Origin: Actinomycetota bacterium
GTDB lineage: Bacteria > Actinomycetota > Thermoleophilia > UBA2241
Length of the DNA stretch: 38,735 bases
Assembly: GCA_026392275.1 (NCBI GenBank)
Contig: JAPLCM010000058.1
Coordinates: 1-38,735 of the forward strand
Direction: 5' to 3'
Both the position numbers and the translations under genes were made by a program. The notes under the pieces were generated by a model. The model saw only the letters and a program-made list of their open reading frames with translations. It had not been told where the DNA came from and made no database searches. Shown here piece by piece: positions 1 to 8,289 of the stretch (position 1 is the first letter of the stretch; each line of letters starts with the position of its first letter).

Positions 1-857
1 TGCTGATCGCCAGCGAGGGGCTCCCGGCGGAGCGCAGCGACGCCCACCAGGTCGATCGCTGGATCACGAGCCGCTTCCAGCGCTGCCTGGCCGAGGTCGA
101 GGCGGCAGTGACGGTCTTCGATTTCGCCGCGGCCATCGACACGCTGTATCACTTCGTCTGGGACGAGTTCTGCGACTGGTACCTGGAGCTCGTCAAGGTG
201 CGCCTGTACGGCGACGACGAGGTGCAGAAGGCGCAGGCCGGCGGGCACGCGCGCTGGCTGCTGGCCCAGATCGTGCGTCTGCTCCATCCTTTCCTCCCGT
301 TCGTCACCGAGGAAGTCGCGGCGCAGTACGGCGAAGCGCCGCTCCTCGAGCGTGGGCATCCGCTGCACGATGACGCGCTGCTCGCGCCGGCCGACGAGGC
401 GTCGGTCGGCGAGTTGCAGGCCGTGGTCGATGCCCTACGCCGTTTTCGTGCCGAGGCCGAGGTCCCGCCGGGCAAGGTGCTCGAGGCTTTGTTCATCGCC
501 GAGGGCGGCGAAGCGGCCGGGCGCTATGCACCGTATGCCGCCGCGTTTCGTGCCCTGGCGCGCACCGAGGTGCGCTTCGCCGGCGAGCCCGACTCCGAGG
601 CGACCGTGGTACTGGTGCCCGGGGGTCGCCTCGAGGTGGCCGCCGTGATCGACAAGGCCGAGGAGATCGCCCGCCTCGAGCAACAGCTTGGCAAGGTCGA
701 GGCGGAGATCAAGCGCGGCGGGGCGAAGCTCGCCAACGAAGGCTTCACCGGTCGCGCCCCCGCGGCTGTGGTGGCCAAGGAGCGTGACAAGCTTGCCACG
801 CACGTTGCCGACCGCGACGAGCTCGCGGCACGACTCACGCACATGCGCGGGGCCTGA
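1..857 (+). CDS. valS: Valine-tRNA ligase, C-terminal part (5' end outside window)
   Basis: Charges tRNA-Val with valine in the cytoplasm. Only the last ~285 codons are present; the open frame enters from the left edge (first full codon at base 3), so the catalytic Rossmann domain with HIGH and KMSKS is outside the window. What is visible is the class I anticodon-binding helical domain (WITSRF near base 60, then FDFAAAIDTLYHFVWDEFCDWYLE and HPFLPFVTEEV), followed by the C-terminal coiled coil typical of ValRS (IARLEQQLGKVEAEI ... LANEGFTGRAP, bases ~665-800). The FVWDEFCDWYLE stretch and the tail coiled coil separate it from IleRS and LeuRS. folC follows after 30 bases, the usual actinobacterial order. 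Confidence 0.95.
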   Translation, partial: LIASEGLPAERSDAHQVDRWITSRFQRCLAEVEAAVTVFDFAAAIDTLYHFVWDEFCDWYLELVKVRLYGDDEVQKAQAGGHARWLLAQIVRLLHPFLPFVTEEVAAQYGEAPLLERGHPLHDDALLAPADEASVGELQAVVDALRRFRAEAEVPPGKVLEALFIAEGGEAAGRYAPYAAAFRALARTEVRFAGEPDSEATVVLVPGGRLEVAAVIDKAEEIARLEQQLGKVEAEIKRGGAKLANEGFTGRAPAAVVAKERDKLATHVADRDELAARLTHMRGA

Positions 858-887
858 CGCGGGCGCCGTGAACGGCGCAGGAGTCTC

Positions 888-2228
888 GTGAGCGCCGGCG
901 CGCCCCAGTGGGGCGCCTACCTCGAGACTCTGGCCGCCTTCGGCATGCGGCCGGGGCTGGAGCGCGTGAGCGCCCTGCTCGACGCCCTGGGGCGGCCGCA
1001 GGATGCCTACCGCGTGATCCACGTCGTGGGCACCAACGGCAAGTCCTCGACCTCGCGTTACTGCGAGGCGCTGCTCCGCGCCCATGGCCTGCGCGCCGGG
1101 GCCTATCTCTCGCCGCACATCTCGGGCTGGACCGAGCGCGTCGTGGTGGACGGCCGCCCCGTGGAGGAGGACGTCTTCGCAGCCGCCGTCGAGACGGTGC
1201 GCGCGGCGACGGCGGCGCTGCCGGAGGAGGTGGGGGAGACCACGCAGTTCGAGGTGCTCACCGTGGCGGCGCTTCTGGCCATGGCTGAGAGCGGGGTGGA
1301 GGTCGCCGCTCTCGAGGCGGGTCTCGGTGGCCGTCTCGACGCAACGAACGTCGTCCAGGCGCCGGTCGTGGTGCTGACCAACATCGCCCTCGAACACACG
1401 CAGGTGCTCGGCGGCACGCGCGAGCTGATCTTCGCGGAGAAGGCGGCGGTCATCAAAGGTGGCGACGTCGTGTTCGGCGAGCTCGACGGTCTGGAAGACA
1501 GAGCACGCCGGGTCTGCTCCGCGGCCGGCGCGCACCCCTACTTCTTGCGGGATGCGACGGTCGAGGGCGAACGTGCGGCGTTCCCTGTGGGAAGTCTGTA
1601 CGTCGTCGGCGACCCCGCGGATTTCGGAGTCGCGCTGGCTGTGGACGGCGTTCTCGAGGCGTGGTCCGGACTCACCGTGCCCACGCCGGCCCTGTACCAG
1701 GTCATGAACGCCGGTCTGGCGGTGGCGGCCGTGCGGCTGCTGCTCGGCCGCCTGGACGAGGCCGCCGCGCGAGAGGCGCTGGCCGCGACCGTCGTGCCCG
1801 GCCGCCTGCAGAAGGTGGACGAGAATCCACTGGTGCTTGCCGACGGCGCCCACAACCCCGACGGCGTGCGCGCACTCGCGCGTAGCCTGGCGGCCGTGGC
1901 CGTGCCGCGTCCCGCTGTGGGCGTCCTCGCGATCATGCGCGACAAGGGCTACCAGGAGATGCTCGAGTCGTTGGTCCCGCTGCTGGATGCGGTCGTGTGC
2001 ACGCAGGCCAGCGAGTCGCGCAGCCTCGCGGCCGAGGAGTTGGCCGGCGCCCTGCGGGCCGCGGCCGCCCGCCTCGGCCGACCGCTCGTGGAGGTCCGCG
2101 TCGCGACTGACCCGCACGAGGCCTTGACGCTGGCCCGAGGACTTGCGGGGGTGGGCGGATCCGTCCTGATCGGCGGCTCTCTCTACCTGCTCGAGGATCT
2201 GCGCGACGTGCTTGCCGGCGGCGTCTGA
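888..2228 (+). CDS. folC: Bifunctional folylpolyglutamate synthase / dihydrofolate synthase
   Basis: ATP-dependent Mur-ligase-family enzyme that adds glutamate to dihydropteroate or tetrahydrofolate in the cytoplasm. The protein is 446 residues, normal for FolC. The P-loop GTNGKSS lies at residues 48-54 (most FolC have GTNGKGS). The central Mur-ligase region carries EAGLGGRLDATN and NIALEHTQVLG, and the C-terminal domain has DGAHNPDG. The GTG start at 888 is chosen because GCAGGAG (877-883) precedes it and homology begins right after. It follows valS by 30 bases and probably shares its transcript. Confidence 0.95.
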   Translation: MSAGAPQWGAYLETLAAFGMRPGLERVSALLDALGRPQDAYRVIHVVGTNGKSSTSRYCEALLRAHGLRAGAYLSPHISGWTERVVVDGRPVEEDVFAAAVETVRAATAALPEEVGETTQFEVLTVAALLAMAESGVEVAALEAGLGGRLDATNVVQAPVVVLTNIALEHTQVLGGTRELIFAEKAAVIKGGDVVFGELDGLEDRARRVCSAAGAHPYFLRDATVEGERAAFPVGSLYVVGDPADFGVALAVDGVLEAWSGLTVPTPALYQVMNAGLAVAAVRLLLGRLDEAAAREALAATVVPGRLQKVDENPLVLADGAHNPDGVRALARSLAAVAVPRPAVGVLAIMRDKGYQEMLESLVPLLDAVVCTQASESRSLAAEELAGALRAAAARLGRPLVEVRVATDPHEALTLARGLAGVGGSVLIGGSLYLLEDLRDVLAGGV

Positions 2229-2245
2229 CGGCTTCTGCTGCGCGG

Positions 2246-2273
2246 TTGTCGGCCCAGGCGCGTCCGCTATACT
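2246..2273 (+). promoter_or_regulatory. Sigma-70-type promoter before the small membrane protein gene
   Basis: TTGTCG at 2246-2251 and TATACT at 2268-2273, 16 bases apart, stand out in a GC-rich background and lie just after the folC stop. Expected transcription start is near 2280, which leaves a short leader containing the GGGAGG ribosome site at 2287-2292. Not experimentally shown. Confidence 0.6.
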
Positions 2274-2296
2274 GGCGCAAACTCAGGGAGGGTCGA

Positions 2297-2443
2297 ATGG
2301 CACAGAAGAAGGCGCACCCGGCTGTGCGGTTCCTGATCGCTTTTCTCATCGTGATCGCGGTCGCGTTCGTCGCTTTCTTCGTCGGCTACCTCCTTGGCAT
2401 GCGCATCGCCGTCGCGCCGCTTCTGTTTGGCGGTATGCTCTAG
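2297..2443 (+). CDS. 48-residue single-helix membrane protein, function unknown
   Basis: I do not recognise a family. The protein has a short basic start (MAQKKAHPAVR), one strongly hydrophobic helix at about residues 11-34 that contains small-residue spacing (FFVGYLLG), and a hydrophobic tail ending FGGML. The ATG at 2297 is preferred over the in-frame start at 2246 because GGGAGG (2287-2292) sits just upstream and the -35 box of the promoter overlaps 2246. In Streptomyces the place between folC and ndk is held by an unrelated DUF4233 membrane protein. The gene has its own promoter and may be cotranscribed with the SDR gene 47 bases downstream. It could be a regulatory small membrane protein; that is a guess. 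Confidence 0.65.
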   Translation: MAQKKAHPAVRFLIAFLIVIAVAFVAFFVGYLLGMRIAVAPLLFGGML

Positions 2444-2490
2444 ACGTTCCACACGACCATCGTGGCCGCCTGCGGCCGCAGGAGGGACCG

Positions 2491-4011
2491 ATGAACGCAA
2501 GCATCACCACGTCGTCGTCGCGGGCATCGCGCGAACAGCTGATCCTCGTCTCCGGCGCCACCGGCTACGTCGGCGGCCGCCTGGTCCCACGACTGTTGGC
2601 GTCGGGCCATCGCGTGCGCTGTCTGGTCCGCGATCCGTCCCGCCTACAGGGTCGTGACTGGTTGCCGCATGTCGAGGTGGCGACCGGCGACGTCCTGCGG
2701 CCGACCAGCCTCTTGGAGCCTCTGGTCGGCGTCGACGTCGCCTACTACCTCATCCACAGCATGGCGGGTGGAGGCGGCTTCCACGAGCGCGATATCGTGG
2801 CGGCGAGGGGCTTCGCCCGCGCCGCCGCCGACGCAGGGGTCGGCCGCATCGTGTATCTCGGCGGCCTCGGCGACCCCGAGGCCGACATCTCCGACCATCT
2901 GCGCTCGCGCCACGACACCGGCGATGCGCTCCGTGAAGCCGGCGTGCCGGTCACCGAGTTCCGCGCCGCCGTCGTCGTGGGGTCCGGGAGCATCTCCTTT
3001 GAGATGATCCGCTACCTCACCGAGCGTCTGCCCGTGATGATCTGCCCGAAATGGGTGTACACGAAGGTACAGCCCATCGGTGTAGACGATCTGCTGCACT
3101 ATCTGGTGGAGGCGCTGGACGTGCCCGAGAGCGCCGGTCGCGCGATCGAGGTGGGCGGCTCCGACGTGCGCACCTACGAAGACATGATGCTCGGTTACGC
3201 GCAGGCGCGCGGACTGCGCCGGCGCCTGCAGCCCGTGCCCGTGCTCACTCCCGTGCTGTCGTCCTACTGGGTCCATCTCGTGACCCCGATCCCCTCGACC
3301 ATCGCGCGGCCGCTCATCGAGGGCCTCAGCAGCGAGGTCGTCGTGCGCGACGACACGGCGCGCCGCCTGTTTCCGCAGATCCACCCGGTCGACTACATGA
3401 CCGCCGTGCGCGCCGCCGTCGCGACTCTCGAAAGCGGCGAGGTCGAGACGTCCTGGGCGGACGCTCTCGTGACCAGCGGCGGCGACGCCACCCCGAAGGT
3501 GCTTGCGCAGCAGGCCGGCATGATGATCGAGCGCCGCCAGGCGCAGGTCGCCGCCGACCCGGCGGACGTCTTCGCCGTCTGCCTCGGCATCGGCGGCGAG
3601 CACGGCTACGGCTACGCCGACTGGATTTGGGAGGTGCGGGGGGCGATCGACCGGCTGGTCGGCGGCGTCGGGCTGCGCCGCGGCCGCCGCGATGCCCACG
3701 ACCTGCGCGTCGGCGACGCCCTCGACTTCTGGCGCGTGGAGGCCGTGGAGCCGGGGCGGCTTCTGCGCCTGCGCGCCGAGATGAAGGTTCCCGGGCGCGC
3801 CTGGCTGCAGTTCGAGACGCTGCCGCAGGCCGGTGGCACGCTACTCGTGCAGACGGCCTACTTCGCGCCCAAAGGGGTGCCCGGCCTTCTCTATTGGTAC
3901 TCCCTGTACCCTGTCCACGGCAAGGTGTTCTCGGGTATGATTGCCGCGCTGGCCGAGGCGGCCAGCCGGCCGGTCGGGCGCCAAGGGGGCGTCGCGTCAT
4001 CGGGCTCGTGA
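2491..4011 (+). CDS. SDR-family NAD(P)-binding protein with C-terminal DUF2867 domain
   Basis: A 506-residue cytoplasmic oxidoreductase-like protein. Residues ~15-250 form an atypical extended SDR/NmrA-like Rossmann domain with the dinucleotide motif GATGYVGG (22-29), LVRDPSR, and the YYLIHSM and GGLGD segments seen in YbjT-like proteins. From about residue 340 on it is a DUF2867 (SRPBCC-like) domain, including DALDFWRVEAVEPGRLLRLRAEMK and a WLQFET strand. I start it at ATG 2491 because GGAGGGA (2481-2487) precedes it; upstream in-frame codons run back into folC. Substrate is unknown; quinone- or lipid-like substrates are possible for the fold, but this is inference. It is not part of the usual valS-folC-ndk neighbourhood. 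Confidence 0.8.
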   Translation: MNASITTSSSRASREQLILVSGATGYVGGRLVPRLLASGHRVRCLVRDPSRLQGRDWLPHVEVATGDVLRPTSLLEPLVGVDVAYYLIHSMAGGGGFHERDIVAARGFARAAADAGVGRIVYLGGLGDPEADISDHLRSRHDTGDALREAGVPVTEFRAAVVVGSGSISFEMIRYLTERLPVMICPKWVYTKVQPIGVDDLLHYLVEALDVPESAGRAIEVGGSDVRTYEDMMLGYAQARGLRRRLQPVPVLTPVLSSYWVHLVTPIPSTIARPLIEGLSSEVVVRDDTARRLFPQIHPVDYMTAVRAAVATLESGEVETSWADALVTSGGDATPKVLAQQAGMMIERRQAQVAADPADVFAVCLGIGGEHGYGYADWIWEVRGAIDRLVGGVGLRRGRRDAHDLRVGDALDFWRVEAVEPGRLLRLRAEMKVPGRAWLQFETLPQAGGTLLVQTAYFAPKGVPGLLYWYSLYPVHGKVFSGMIAALAEAASRPVGRQGGVASSGS

Positions 4012-4074
4012 CCGGTCGCCATCCCGGCTAAATGCCGCGGGCCTCGTCGTCGATGTGCTCCTGAGGAGGAGACG

Positions 4075-4599
4075 TTGCCTCACTGGATCCTCGCAGCAGC
4101 AGCGAGCAGCGACAGTAATCCGTTCCAGTCGGCCCTCGACTTCTTCAAGTCGCCGACTTGGCACTTCATCACGCTGATGGGCTACTTCCTGTTCGCCGTG
4201 CTCTGGATCGCCTGCGCCTACTGGGTCTTCAAGGATGCTCGACGGCGCGTCGACGACAAGATCATCCTCGCGGTCTGCGCGCTCACCGGCATCGTCTTCG
4301 GTCCGCTCGGCCTCATCGTCTACGCCATCGTGCGGCCTCCCGCACTTCTTGCCGACAGTCGCGAGCAGGAGCTTGAGATGCGGATGATGGAGCAGCGCCT
4401 CGCCGAGGAGTCACGCTGCTCGTTCTGCAAGACGCCGGTACGCGACGACTACCTGGTGTGCCCCACGTGCGCTCGCCGCCTGCGTGCCACCTGCGTCTCG
4501 TGCGGCAAGCCCGTCGAGCCGAGCTGGCGGGTGTGTCCGTACTGCGAGACCGATGTCCACGGCGCCATGCCCCCTGTGTCGGTCTACGACCGCGTCTGA
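4075..4599 (+). CDS. Membrane-anchored double zinc ribbon protein
   Basis: 174 residues. Two transmembrane helices (about 29-51 and 62-86) form an N-terminal membrane hairpin, followed by an acidic helical linker (94-112) and eight cysteines in four CxxC-type knuckles: C115/C118, C129/C132, C140/C143 and C154/C157. This is a double zinc ribbon (DZR-like) layout facing the cytoplasm, most often a protein or nucleic-acid docking module. The start is TTG 4075, chosen for the strong GAGGAGGA (4063-4070) four bases upstream. No enzymatic domain is present. Such proteins recur in actinobacteria but their role is unknown to me. Confidence 0.75.
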   Translation: MPHWILAAAASSDSNPFQSALDFFKSPTWHFITLMGYFLFAVLWIACAYWVFKDARRRVDDKIILAVCALTGIVFGPLGLIVYAIVRPPALLADSREQELEMRMMEQRLAEESRCSFCKTPVRDDYLVCPTCARRLRATCVSCGKPVEPSWRVCPYCETDVHGAMPPVSVYDRV

Positions 4600-4667
4600 G
4601 CACCACTCGCCCACACGGCCATGTCCGGGGCGCTTCGCGCCGTCGCGACTTCCCAGGAGGGACTTCA

Positions 4668-5081
4668 ATGGAACGCACGTTCGTCATGGTCAAGCCCAAC
4701 GGCGTGGCCCGAGGCCTCGTCGGCGAGATCGTCGCACGCTTCGAGCGCCGCGGCTTCACGCTCCGGGGCATGAAGGCGCTGCGCATCGACCGCGCTCTCG
4801 CCGAACGGCACTACGCCGAACACATCGGCAAGCCGTTCTTCGAATCGCTGGCCGCGTTCATCAGCTCCGGCCCGGTCGTGGCCATGGTGTGGGAGGGCCG
4901 CGAGGCGGTCTCCGTGGCTCGCGCCATGATGGGCGTCACCGACTCGGCGCTGGCCGCGCCGGGTACCATCCGCGGCGATTTCTCGCTGAGCAAAGAAGAG
5001 AATGTGGTGCACGGCTCAGACGGCCTCGAGAGCGCGGCCCGCGAGATCGCCCTGTTCTTCCGTGAGGACGAGCTCGTCTAG
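4668..5081 (+). CDS. ndk: Nucleoside diphosphate kinase
   Basis: Transfers the gamma phosphate from ATP to NDPs through a phosphohistidine. The protein is 137 residues, the standard bacterial length. It begins [16 protein letters not shown], has the conserved RGDFS segment, and the active-site histidine H115 in [15 protein letters not shown] at 4655-4660 supports ATG 4668. It lies downstream of folC as in other actinobacteria, and its 3' end overlaps the likely maf start by 20 bases. Confidence 0.96.
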   Translation: MERTFVMVKPNGVARGLVGEIVARFERRGFTLRGMKALRIDRALAERHYAEHIGKPFFESLAAFISSGPVVAMVWEGREAVSVARAMMGVTDSALAAPGTIRGDFSLSKEENVVHGSDGLESAAREIALFFREDELV

Positions 5082-5733
5082 CGCCGCCGCGCCGGGCGCG
5101 CCTCACGAGGCAGCGGGCGGCGCGCCGGGGCTGCGGCTCGTCCTCGCCTCGCGCTCGCCGCAGCGCGACGCGTTGCTGCGCCAGCTGTGCATCCCGTTTC
5201 GCGTGGTCGTCAGTGCGCACATCGAGGACCTGCACGACGGCGACCCCGTGCTCACCGTGGAACGCAACGCTCGCGGCAAGGCCGAGGAGGTGCTCGCTCG
5301 CACGCGGCTGCGACCCGGCGAGCTCGTTCTCGGCGTCGACACAGTCGTCGTCGCCGGCGGCCGCGTACTCGGCAAGGCGGCCGGCGAGCAAGAGGCGGCG
5401 CAGTTCCTGCGCTTGCTCGCCGGTCGCCGTCACGAGGTCTACAGCGGCCTGTACCTGTGCTCGCCGGAGCGCGCCGAGATCGGTCATGCCGTCACCGGCG
5501 TCACCTTCCGCTCGCTCGGCGCCGCCGACGTCGCACGCTACGTCGCCTGCGGCGAGTGGCGGGAGCGCGCCGGCGCCTACGCCATCCAGGGCGTCGGCTC
5601 AGCGCTCGTCGAGCGTGTCGACGGCGACTACTTCAATGTCGTCGGCCTTCCGGTGGCGGCCCTGCTGACGGCGCTCGCCGCCTTCGGCGCTCCCCCGTTC
5701 TGCTGGCTGCCGGCCGGCTTTGGGTCCTCGTGA
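5062..5733 (+). CDS. maf: Maf-family nucleotide pyrophosphatase
   Basis: Maf proteins hydrolyse non-canonical or pyrimidine NTPs to NMP and PPi and affect septum formation in some bacteria. Visible motifs are [10 protein letters not shown] (substrate loop), the catalytic-type GVDTVVV, the KA basic residue in VLGKA, and the C-terminal [27 protein letters not shown]. Length is 223 residues from GTG 5062, about 25 residues longer than usual at the N terminus. That start overlaps ndk by 20 bases and has no clear Shine-Dalgarno, so it is uncertain; translation may depend on coupling to ndk. The gene often accompanies mreBCD, which follows here. Confidence 0.9.
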   Translation: MRTSSSSAAAPGAPHEAAGGAPGLRLVLASRSPQRDALLRQLCIPFRVVVSAHIEDLHDGDPVLTVERNARGKAEEVLARTRLRPGELVLGVDTVVVAGGRVLGKAAGEQEAAQFLRLLAGRRHEVYSGLYLCSPERAEIGHAVTGVTFRSLGAADVARYVACGEWRERAGAYAIQGVGSALVERVDGDYFNVVGLPVAALLTALAAFGAPPFCWLPAGFGSS

Positions 5734-5775
5734 AGGGCCTCCTCCGCTAGCTCCGCAGCCCCGTCGCCGCCGCGG

Positions 5776-5805
5776 TTGGCCATGCCTTCGGCGAGCGTAT
5801 ACAAT
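5776..5805 (+). promoter_or_regulatory. Promoter of the mreBCD-PBP2-rodA operon
   Basis: TTGGCC at 5776-5781 with TACAAT at 5800-5805 (18-base spacer; TATACA at 5798-5803 gives 16). The predicted transcription start is near 5811. This excludes the in-frame TTG at 5776 and ATG at 5782 as mreB start codons, because they would lie upstream of the transcript. Confidence 0.6.
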
Positions 5806-5838
5806 CGTCGTTCGATAGCTCACCGAAAGGAGCTCGCC

Positions 5839-6882
5839 ATAAGCTTCCTCGGATTCCTGACAGGCTTCGGCGCTCGCGACATGGCGATCGACCTCGGCAC
5901 CGCCAACACGCTGGTCTATCTTCGCGGCAAAGGGATCGTGCTCTCCGAGCCCTCAGTGGTCGCCATCGATCATCGCAGCGGCGAGGTCCACGCCGTGGGC
6001 GCCGAGGCGAAGCGCATGTTGGGCCGCACTCCGGCCACGATCAGCGCCGTACGCCCTCTCAAAGACGGGGTCATCGCCGACTTCGATGTCACCGAGCAGA
6101 TGCTCCGCCACTTCATCCGCAAGGTCAGCCAGAACCGCTGGGCGCACCCGCGGGTGGTCATCTGCGTCCCCAGTGGCGTGACCGGCGTCGAAAAACGAGC
6201 AGTGGAAGAGGCGACCTACTCCGCGGGCGCCCGCTGGGCGACCCTCATCGAGGAGCCCATGGCGGCAGCCATCGGCGCCGGTCTGCCGGTCGCCGAGCCC
6301 ACCGGCAGCATGGTGGTCGACATCGGCGGCGGCACCAGCGAGGTGGCCGTCATCTCGCTGGGCGGCATCGTCGTGAGCCAGTCCATCCGCGTCGGCGGCG
6401 ACGAGCTCGACGAGTCGATCATCAGCTACGTCAAGAAGGAGTACAAACTCCTGATCGGCAGCCAGACCGCCGAAGAGATCAAGCTCGAGATCGGCTCGGC
6501 GTACGCACTGCCTCAGGAGGAACAGGCCGAGATCCGCGGCCGCGACCTCGTCACCGGCCTTCCCAAGACCATCGTCCTGTCGTCCGAAGAGGTGCGCGCC
6601 TCCATCGAAGAGCCCGTGCAAGCGATCATCGACGCCATCAAGGCGACTCTCGACAAGACGCCGCCGGAGCTCGCCAGCGACATCCTCGACCGCGGCATAA
6701 TGCTGGCCGGCGGCGGGTCGCTGCTTCAGGGTCTGCCAGAGCGCCTGCGCGAGGAGACTCAAATGCCGGTGCACCTGGCCGAATCTCCGCTCACCTGCGT
6801 AGCCGTGGGTTCGGGCAAGTACCTCGAGGAGTTTGATGTCCTCGTCAAGAGCAAGCGCAACTCCCGGCCGCGGGGCCGGTAG
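5839..6882 (+). CDS. mreB: Rod-shape actin MreB, apparent ATA start
   Basis: Bacterial actin that directs lateral wall synthesis at the membrane. Phosphate-1 loop DLGTANTLVY (18-27), connect-1 EEPMAAAIGAG, phosphate-2 DIGGGTSEVAV and the adenosine loop GGGSLLQGLP are all present; 347 residues is normal. The start is the odd part. The ribosome site AAAGGAG (5826-5832) is followed after six bases by ATA (5839), giving SFLGFLTGFGARD before the actin core. The only ATG after the promoter in this frame is 5881, which lacks a Shine-Dalgarno and would remove the amphipathic N terminus. CTG 5857 is a weaker alternative. First gene of the mreB-mreC-mreD-PBP2-rodA unit. Confidence 0.93.
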   Translation: MSFLGFLTGFGARDMAIDLGTANTLVYLRGKGIVLSEPSVVAIDHRSGEVHAVGAEAKRMLGRTPATISAVRPLKDGVIADFDVTEQMLRHFIRKVSQNRWAHPRVVICVPSGVTGVEKRAVEEATYSAGARWATLIEEPMAAAIGAGLPVAEPTGSMVVDIGGGTSEVAVISLGGIVVSQSIRVGGDELDESIISYVKKEYKLLIGSQTAEEIKLEIGSAYALPQEEQAEIRGRDLVTGLPKTIVLSSEEVRASIEEPVQAIIDAIKATLDKTPPELASDILDRGIMLAGGGSLLQGLPERLREETQMPVHLAESPLTCVAVGSGKYLEEFDVLVKSKRNSRPRGR

Positions 6883-6901
6883 TCCCGCCCCTCGCTGACT
6901 C

Positions 6902-7732
6902 GTGAATCGCCGGCGCGTACTCCGGCGGCGGATCGTCGTGGCGATCCTGCTGCTGCTCTGTGTCGGCATGCTCACGCTGTACTTCCGCGAATCCGACAGC
7001 GGCTTCGTGCACAGCGCGCAAGGCGTCGTTTTGCGGGTCGTGGCGCCGCTGCAGAACGGCACGGCGCGCGCCACGAAGCCGTTTCGCGACGCCTGGAACT
7101 GGACCGGCGACCTGTTCAGCGCCAAGTCCGAGAACGCCAAGCTACAGAAGGAGCTGGAGCAGCTGCGCGCCGGGGTCGCCAAGGAGCTCACCACCCAGGA
7201 CGAGAACGCCCAGATGAAGGCCATGCTCGCCCTGCAAGGCGACGGCGTCTACCCGGACGGCGTGCGGCTCGTCACGGCGCGCGTCGTGGCGCGTTCCGGC
7301 ACCGCCTGGTACTCCACCGTGACCATCAGTGCCGGTAGCAGCAGCGGGGTTGAGGTGTATGACCCGGTGGTCAACGGCGCCGGCCTCGTGGGCCGCGTGA
7401 CGAAGGTGGACGCGAACGCGGCCCAGGTCACGCTCATCATCGACCAGCAGAGCTTCGTCGACGCCATGGTACAGCCGGGCGGCGCACAGGGTATCGTCTC
7501 CGGCAGCGTCACCGGCGACGTCACGCTGGAATACGTCGACAAGAACGAGCGCGTCAAGGTGGGTCAGTACGTCGTGACCTCCGGGCGCCGGGGCTCCATC
7601 TTCGTGAGGGGCATCCCCATCGGTCAGATCGAGAGCATCGGCAGCCAGGAGGTCGAGCTGTACCAGAGCATCTCGCTGCGCCCGTTCGTCGACTTCCGCA
7701 AGCTCGACCTCGTCCAGGTGGTCGTACGATGA
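6902..7732 (+). CDS. mreC: Rod-shape-determining protein MreC
   Basis: Periplasmic-side scaffold of the elongasome that links MreB/MreD to PBP2. 276 residues: a basic N terminus (NRRRVLRRR), one membrane helix (about 10-27), a coiled coil (about 75-110, NAKLQKELEQLRAG), then the MreC beta-barrel region with NGAGLVGRVTKV and TSGRRGSIFVRGIPIGQI. Start GTG 6902 lies 19 bases after mreB and has no strong ribosome site. The stop overlaps the mreD start as ATGA. Confidence 0.93.
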   Translation: MNRRRVLRRRIVVAILLLLCVGMLTLYFRESDSGFVHSAQGVVLRVVAPLQNGTARATKPFRDAWNWTGDLFSAKSENAKLQKELEQLRAGVAKELTTQDENAQMKAMLALQGDGVYPDGVRLVTARVVARSGTAWYSTVTISAGSSSGVEVYDPVVNGAGLVGRVTKVDANAAQVTLIIDQQSFVDAMVQPGGAQGIVSGSVTGDVTLEYVDKNERVKVGQYVVTSGRRGSIFVRGIPIGQIESIGSQEVELYQSISLRPFVDFRKLDLVQVVVR

Positions 7733-8289
7733 GGCTCGCCCGCACCCCCGCCGACAAGCAGGAGCGGCAGTGGCCATCGGGTGGCGAGATTGCCCGGCTC
7801 GTGGTCACGCTTGTCGTGGCGACGCTGCTGCAGACCACCGTGGCGCCCAACATCCGCATCCTCGGCGCCAACCCCGATTTCGCGCTGATCATCGTCGTCT
7901 GTGTCGCCCTGCTCAAGGGTTCCGAGATCGGCTCCGTGTTCGGCTTTCTCACGGGCACGCTCGTGGCCGTCGCGCTCATGGAGCCGTTGGGCCTGAGCGC
8001 GTTCGTCTTCGTGCTCGTGGGCTTTCTGGCGGGGCGCTACGCCGAGACCGCCGACCTCTCGGCCGGCTTCGCGCCGCTGGTCAGCGCCTTCGCCGCCACG
8101 CTGCTCGCCAACGTGATCCTCGCTGTGGCCCAGTATCTGCTCGAGCGGCAGGTGCCGCTCGGCTTCTTCGTGGGCCGCGTGCTCGTGCCTTCTCTCATCC
8201 TCAACACGCTGCTGGCGGCGCCGCTGTACCTCGTCGTGCGCCTCTGGCTGCGAGGGGCAGGTGATCTGCGTGTTGCTCGGGCCCGCTAA
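7729..8289 (+). CDS. mreD: Rod-shape-determining membrane protein MreD
   Basis: 186-residue polytopic membrane protein with about five hydrophobic helices after a cytoplasmic basic lead (RLARTPADKQERQWPSG). The central ANPDFALIIVV and GSEIGSVFGFLTG segments match the MreD signature (PDF...; G..fGF..G). It starts at ATG 7729 in an ATGA overlap with mreC and its end overlaps the PBP2 frame, so it is translationally coupled on both sides. Confidence 0.9.
   Translation: MRLARTPADKQERQWPSGGEIARLVVTLVVATLLQTTVAPNIRILGANPDFALIIVVCVALLKGSEIGSVFGFLTGTLVAVALMEPLGLSAFVFVLVGFLAGRYAETADLSAGFAPLVSAFAATLLANVILAVAQYLLERQVPLGFFVGRVLVPSLILNTLLAAPLYLVVRLWLRGAGDLRVARAR

Noticed and set aside
435-2117. 560-codon open frame on the - strand opposite valS and folC
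   Set aside because: Shadow of high-GC coding sequence; no motif, and it lies wholly across two conserved genes.
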